DNA from: Cyanobacteriota bacterium | GTDB lineage: Bacteria > Cyanobacteriota > Cyanobacteriia > Phormidesmidales > Phormidesmidaceae | Direction of reading: 5' to 3' | DNA length: 7,704 nt | NCBI GenBank assembly: GCA_027592485.1 | Contig: JAQCKL010000207.1 | Span: 1-7,704, forward strand | Part shown: in pieces, positions 5,797-7,704 of the stretch | Layout of the letters: every line of letters begins with the position of its first letter | Position numbering within the stretch: the stretch's first letter is position 1 | Made by a program: the position numbers and the translations under genes | Notes under the pieces: model-generated | What the model was told of the DNA's origin: nothing | What the model saw: only the letters and a program-made list of their open reading frames with translations | Databases searched by the model: none

Positions 5797-6825
5797 GTGG
5801 TTGATACTTGGCAACACCGCCACATCCTTTCCCTGTCGAACTTCACCCCGACAGATTACGACACCGTTATCAGAACTGCCGTTAGTTTTCGGGATGTGCT
5901 TTCTCGGCGCACCAAAAAGGTGCCAACCCTGCAGGGGCGTGTCGTCACCAATCTCTTTTTTGAGCCCTCCACCCGCACCCGCAGTAGCTTTGAGCTAGCG
6001 GCGAAACGGTTGTCGGCGGATGTGCTCAACTTTGCCCCTGGCTCCTCTTCCTTAACGAAGGGAGAAACCATTTTGGATACGGCCAAAACCTATCTGGCCA
6101 TGGGGGCGGATTTGATGGTGATCCGTCACAAGGCGGCGGGGGTTCCCCATGTGATCGCCACCGAACTAGACCGGTTGCAATCGGGGGTCGGGGTCTTAAA
6201 TGCTGGAGATGGCCAACATGAGCATCCCTCCCAGGCCCTGTTAGATCTTTTCACCCTCTGTCAGGTCCTCAATCCGGATCATCCCCATATTGATAGTTTG
6301 CAGGGCAAGAAAATTGCCCTGGTGGGGGACATTATCCATTCCCGCGTGGCCCGTTCTAATCTCTGGAGCCTCACCGCCTGCGGTGCAGAGGTGCATCTGG
6401 CCGGTCCTGGTACGCTACTCCCCCCTGGTTTTGCCCAAGCCTTCCAGCGATCACCGGTCGATCCCCCTGGTTTAACCCGCCGCATCGTCCAGCATGCCAC
6501 CCTAGAACCGGCCCTGGTTGACGCCGACTTTGTGATGACCCTGCGCCTCCAGCAGGAGCGCATGACCCAGCACCTGCTGCCCAGCCTGCGAGAGTATCAT
6601 CAGCAGTTTGGCCTCACCCACGATCGCCTGAAAATCTGTAAACCCGAGGTGAAGGTATTGCATCCAGCCCCGGTCAATCGCGGCATTGAGCTGAGTTCAG
6701 CCCTGATGGATGATCCCGCCCGCAGCTTGATTGCCCAACAGGTGGCCAGCGGCATTGCCGTGAGGATGAGCCTACTATATTTGATAGGCACTCGCGGACG
6801 GGATGCCGTTCTGCTTGATGAATAG
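5797..6825 (+). CDS. pyrB: Aspartate carbamoyltransferase catalytic subunit
   Basis: The enzyme joins carbamoyl phosphate and aspartate to make carbamoyl aspartate, the first committed step of pyrimidine synthesis, in the cytoplasm. Read from GTG 5797 it has 342 residues, close to the family length. Seen: FFEPSTRTRSSFE with the carbamoyl-phosphate loop STRTR at residues 58-62, K88 in SLTKGE, R110, then HEHPSQALLDLF with H143 and Q146 (E. coli H134/Q137), GDIIHSRVARSN with R183 (E. coli R167), LRLQQERM with R250 (E. coli R229) and HPAPVNRG at 289-296, where most homologues have HPGP. All substrate-binding positions are present. The TAG stop lies nine bases before moaE, in the same frame, which suggests an operon. 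No pyrI regulatory subunit is seen nearby. The promoter must lie in the 50-base gap or inside the divergent gene. Confidence 0.96.
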   Translation: MVDTWQHRHILSLSNFTPTDYDTVIRTAVSFRDVLSRRTKKVPTLQGRVVTNLFFEPSTRTRSSFELAAKRLSADVLNFAPGSSSLTKGETILDTAKTYLAMGADLMVIRHKAAGVPHVIATELDRLQSGVGVLNAGDGQHEHPSQALLDLFTLCQVLNPDHPHIDSLQGKKIALVGDIIHSRVARSNLWSLTACGAEVHLAGPGTLLPPGFAQAFQRSPVDPPGLTRRIVQHATLEPALVDADFVMTLRLQQERMTQHLLPSLREYHQQFGLTHDRLKICKPEVKVLHPAPVNRGIELSSALMDDPARSLIAQQVASGIAVRMSLLYLIGTRGRDAVLLDE

Positions 6826-6834
6826 GTTTTAGCC

Positions 6835-7368
6835 GTGGTCGCCACCCCCTCAACCCAGCCCTTTGCCGCCCAGCCCTTTGCCGCCTTACGGGAAGACGAC
6901 TCCCCCCATACCCATGTCGCGATCACCTTTGCACCTTTGTCCCTCGAACAGGTGTATGGCTTAGCCGATGACAGCGCCAATGGGGCGATCGTGGTGATGA
7001 GTGGCATGGTGCGAGATAACACCGAGGGGCGATCGGTCGTAGCCCTGGAATATCAGGCCTATGAACCGATGGCGTTGGTGGTGTTCAAGCAGATTGCCGC
7101 CCAGATGCGTCAGCGGTGGTCGGAGATCACGCGCATTGTCATCCATCACCGCACGGGCAAGCTGGTGGTGGGGGAAATCAGTGTATTGGTGGCGGTGGGT
7201 AGCCCCCACCGGGGGGAAGCGTTTGCGGCCTGTCAGTATGCGATCGACACCCTGAAGCACAATGCCCCGATCTGGAAGAAGGAACACTGGCAGGATGGTT
7301 CCACTAGTTGGGTCAGTATTGGGGCCTGTGAAGCAGAAGAGGCACTAAACGTGGGTGCGGGCAGTTGA
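6835..7368 (+). CDS. moaE: Molybdopterin synthase catalytic (large) subunit
   Basis: MoaE pairs with MoaD and uses its thiocarboxylate to put two sulfurs into precursor Z (cPMP), making molybdopterin for molybdenum enzymes such as nitrate reductase. Read from GTG 6835 it has 177 residues. Seen: GAIVVMSGMVRDNTEGR (50-66), LEYQAYEPMA (71-80), HHRTGKLVVGE (104-114), SPHRGEAFAACQYAIDTLK (123-141) and APIWKKEHW (144-152). K141 and K148 match E. coli catalytic K119/K126. Family members are usually about 150 residues; the excess is an N-terminal extension of about 25 residues containing a duplicated QPFAA. No other in-frame start codon lies between the extension and the domain. It follows pyrB by nine bases, so it is probably cotranscribed. 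No moaD is in view, so the partner is encoded elsewhere. Confidence 0.95.
   Translation: MVATPSTQPFAAQPFAALREDDSPHTHVAITFAPLSLEQVYGLADDSANGAIVVMSGMVRDNTEGRSVVALEYQAYEPMALVVFKQIAAQMRQRWSEITRIVIHHRTGKLVVGEISVLVAVGSPHRGEAFAACQYAIDTLKHNAPIWKKEHWQDGSTSWVSIGACEAEEALNVGAGS
6856..6885 (+). repeat. Perfect 15-bp tandem duplication inside moaE
   Basis: CAGCCCTTTGCCGCC occurs twice back to back and encodes QPFAA twice in the N-terminal extension of MoaE. Being a multiple of three, it keeps the frame, as expected of slippage in a region under little constraint. Confidence 0.9.
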
Positions 7369-7589
7369 TTCAATGAGGCAATGAATTGCAAACAGGCGGT
7401 GACCACCTGTAAGTTTTCGGTTTGCCGTTGAGACTTCTGCACCATGAAGCGTAATTCGCCCCCCACAACCACACTGATGGCGATGCCATCGTTCCGGTGG
7501 GTCTGGAGCCCATTCCATGATTCACGACCGAGTAGAATCAGGGGCAAACCCAGATCCCTGCACAGGGCTGATCCATTGACTCCAATCAT
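7233..7589 (-). CDS. Possible small protein, antisense to the end of moaE
   Basis: This 118-residue frame is not a family I recognise. Seen: ATG 7589 to TGA 7233-7235. The first 74 or so residues lie outside moaE and look protein-like: MIGVNGSALCRDLG, LILLGRESWNG, IAISVVVGGELRFMVQK and LQVVTACLQFIASLNQLP, with alternating strands and a helix and codon use like the neighbours. The last 45 residues are antisense to moaE, Cys/Ser-rich and less convincing. The ribosome binding site is poor (CTAAGAATA before ATG). It may be a genuine short gene that lost its stop and reads on into moaE, or a chance frame. No signal peptide or membrane helix is evident. Confidence 0.45.
   Translation of the reverse strand: MIGVNGSALCRDLGLPLILLGRESWNGLQTHRNDGIAISVVVGGELRFMVQKSQRQTENLQVVTACLQFIASLNQLPAPTFSASSASQAPILTQLVEPSCQCSFFQIGALCFRVSIAY
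7392..7410. promoter_or_regulatory. 19-bp imperfect dyad downstream of moaE
   Basis: ACAGG-C-GGT-G-ACC-A-CCTGT is symmetric at all but the C/A pair and the central base. It starts 24 bases after the moaE stop and is followed by AAGTTTT. It could be a weak terminator for pyrB-moaE or an operator-like site; it also lies inside the possible antisense gene. Confidence 0.3.
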
Positions 7590-7597
7590 TATTCTTA

Positions 7598-7624
7598 GCC
7601 AGATGAGCAGTGCCAGATGAGCAG
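7598..7624 (+). repeat. Direct repeat of 13 bp around the last start codon
   Basis: GCCAGATGAGCAG occurs at 7598-7610 and again at 7612-7624, a period of 14. Both copies contain ATG AGC. The first ATG (7603) reaches a stop after five codons; the second (7617) opens the frame that leaves the window. Confidence 0.85.
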
Positions 7625-7704
7625 CAAAGAATTTCTCGAAAGCGGCGTTAATACCGTGATGGGGGTCAAAGCGGCCATCTGCGATACCACCATCCAGACC
7701 GATT
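7617..7704 (+). CDS. 5' end of an unrecognised gene, cut by the window edge
   Basis: ATG 7617 opens a frame of 29 codons that continues past the end. The visible protein starts MSSKEFLESGVNTVMGVKA and goes on AICDTTIQTD, with an amphipathic helix but too little for a family call. Codon use is ordinary for this region and no stop occurs. The ribosome binding site is weak and the start lies in a 14-base-period repeat. An in-frame GTG (7656) or ATG (7659) could also serve as start. Confidence 0.5.
   Translation, partial: MSSKEFLESGVNTVMGVKAAICDTTIQTD

Noticed and set aside
5406..5804. 132-codon plus-strand frame opposite the exported protein
   Set aside because: The opposite frame has a signal peptide, ribosome binding site and ordered strands; this one shows none.
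1..7704. tRNA, rRNA, CRISPR array, insertion sequence or integration site
   Set aside because: I saw no cloverleaf, spaced repeat array, transposase motif or terminal inverted repeats anywhere in the window.

Overview
The window is almost certainly cyanobacterial chromosome. The HIP1 octamer GCGATCGC occurs 11 times, which is a cyanobacterial signature. One small gene belongs to what looks like a cyanobacteria-wide family (DUF6679, recalled from memory). I do not assign a genus. There is no sign of a phage, transposon, CRISPR array or RNA gene, and most genes look like ordinary core chromosome.

Layout, left to right. (1) 126-1904 (+) encodes a predicted single-pass membrane protein with four degenerate helical repeats. 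Its true start is unclear, because coding-like sequence runs upstream to an in-frame TAA at 12-14 without a normal start codon. (2) 1905-2138 is intergenic. (3) 2139-2501 (+) encodes a 120-residue DUF6679-type protein. Its stop is interleaved with the stop of (4) at a shared TTAA. (4) 2498-4231 (-) encodes a beta-CASP metallo-beta-lactamase-fold hydrolase with a cysteine-rich C-terminal motif. Upstream and probably in the same transcript is (5) 4246-4368 (-), a 40-residue single-pass membrane protein. (6) 4369-4522 is a divergent control region holding several perfect palindromes. (7) 4523-5143 (+) encodes a 3-methyladenine DNA glycosylase. (8) 5162-5746 (-) encodes an exported GerMN-like protein. 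(9) 5797-6825 (+) is pyrB and (10) 6835-7368 (+) is moaE, in the same reading frame and nine bases apart. (11) 7233-7589 (-) is a possible gene overlapping the 3' end of moaE antisense. (12) A (+) gene starts at 7617 and runs off the window.

The recognisable functions are housekeeping: base-excision repair (7), pyrimidine synthesis (9), molybdenum cofactor synthesis (10) and probable RNA or nucleic-acid processing (4). They do not form one pathway. The least explained parts are the repeat-bearing membrane protein, the 40-residue membrane protein paired with the beta-CASP enzyme and its Cys-rich tail, and the antisense reading frame over the end of moaE. I see no convincing new multi-gene defence or biosynthetic system.
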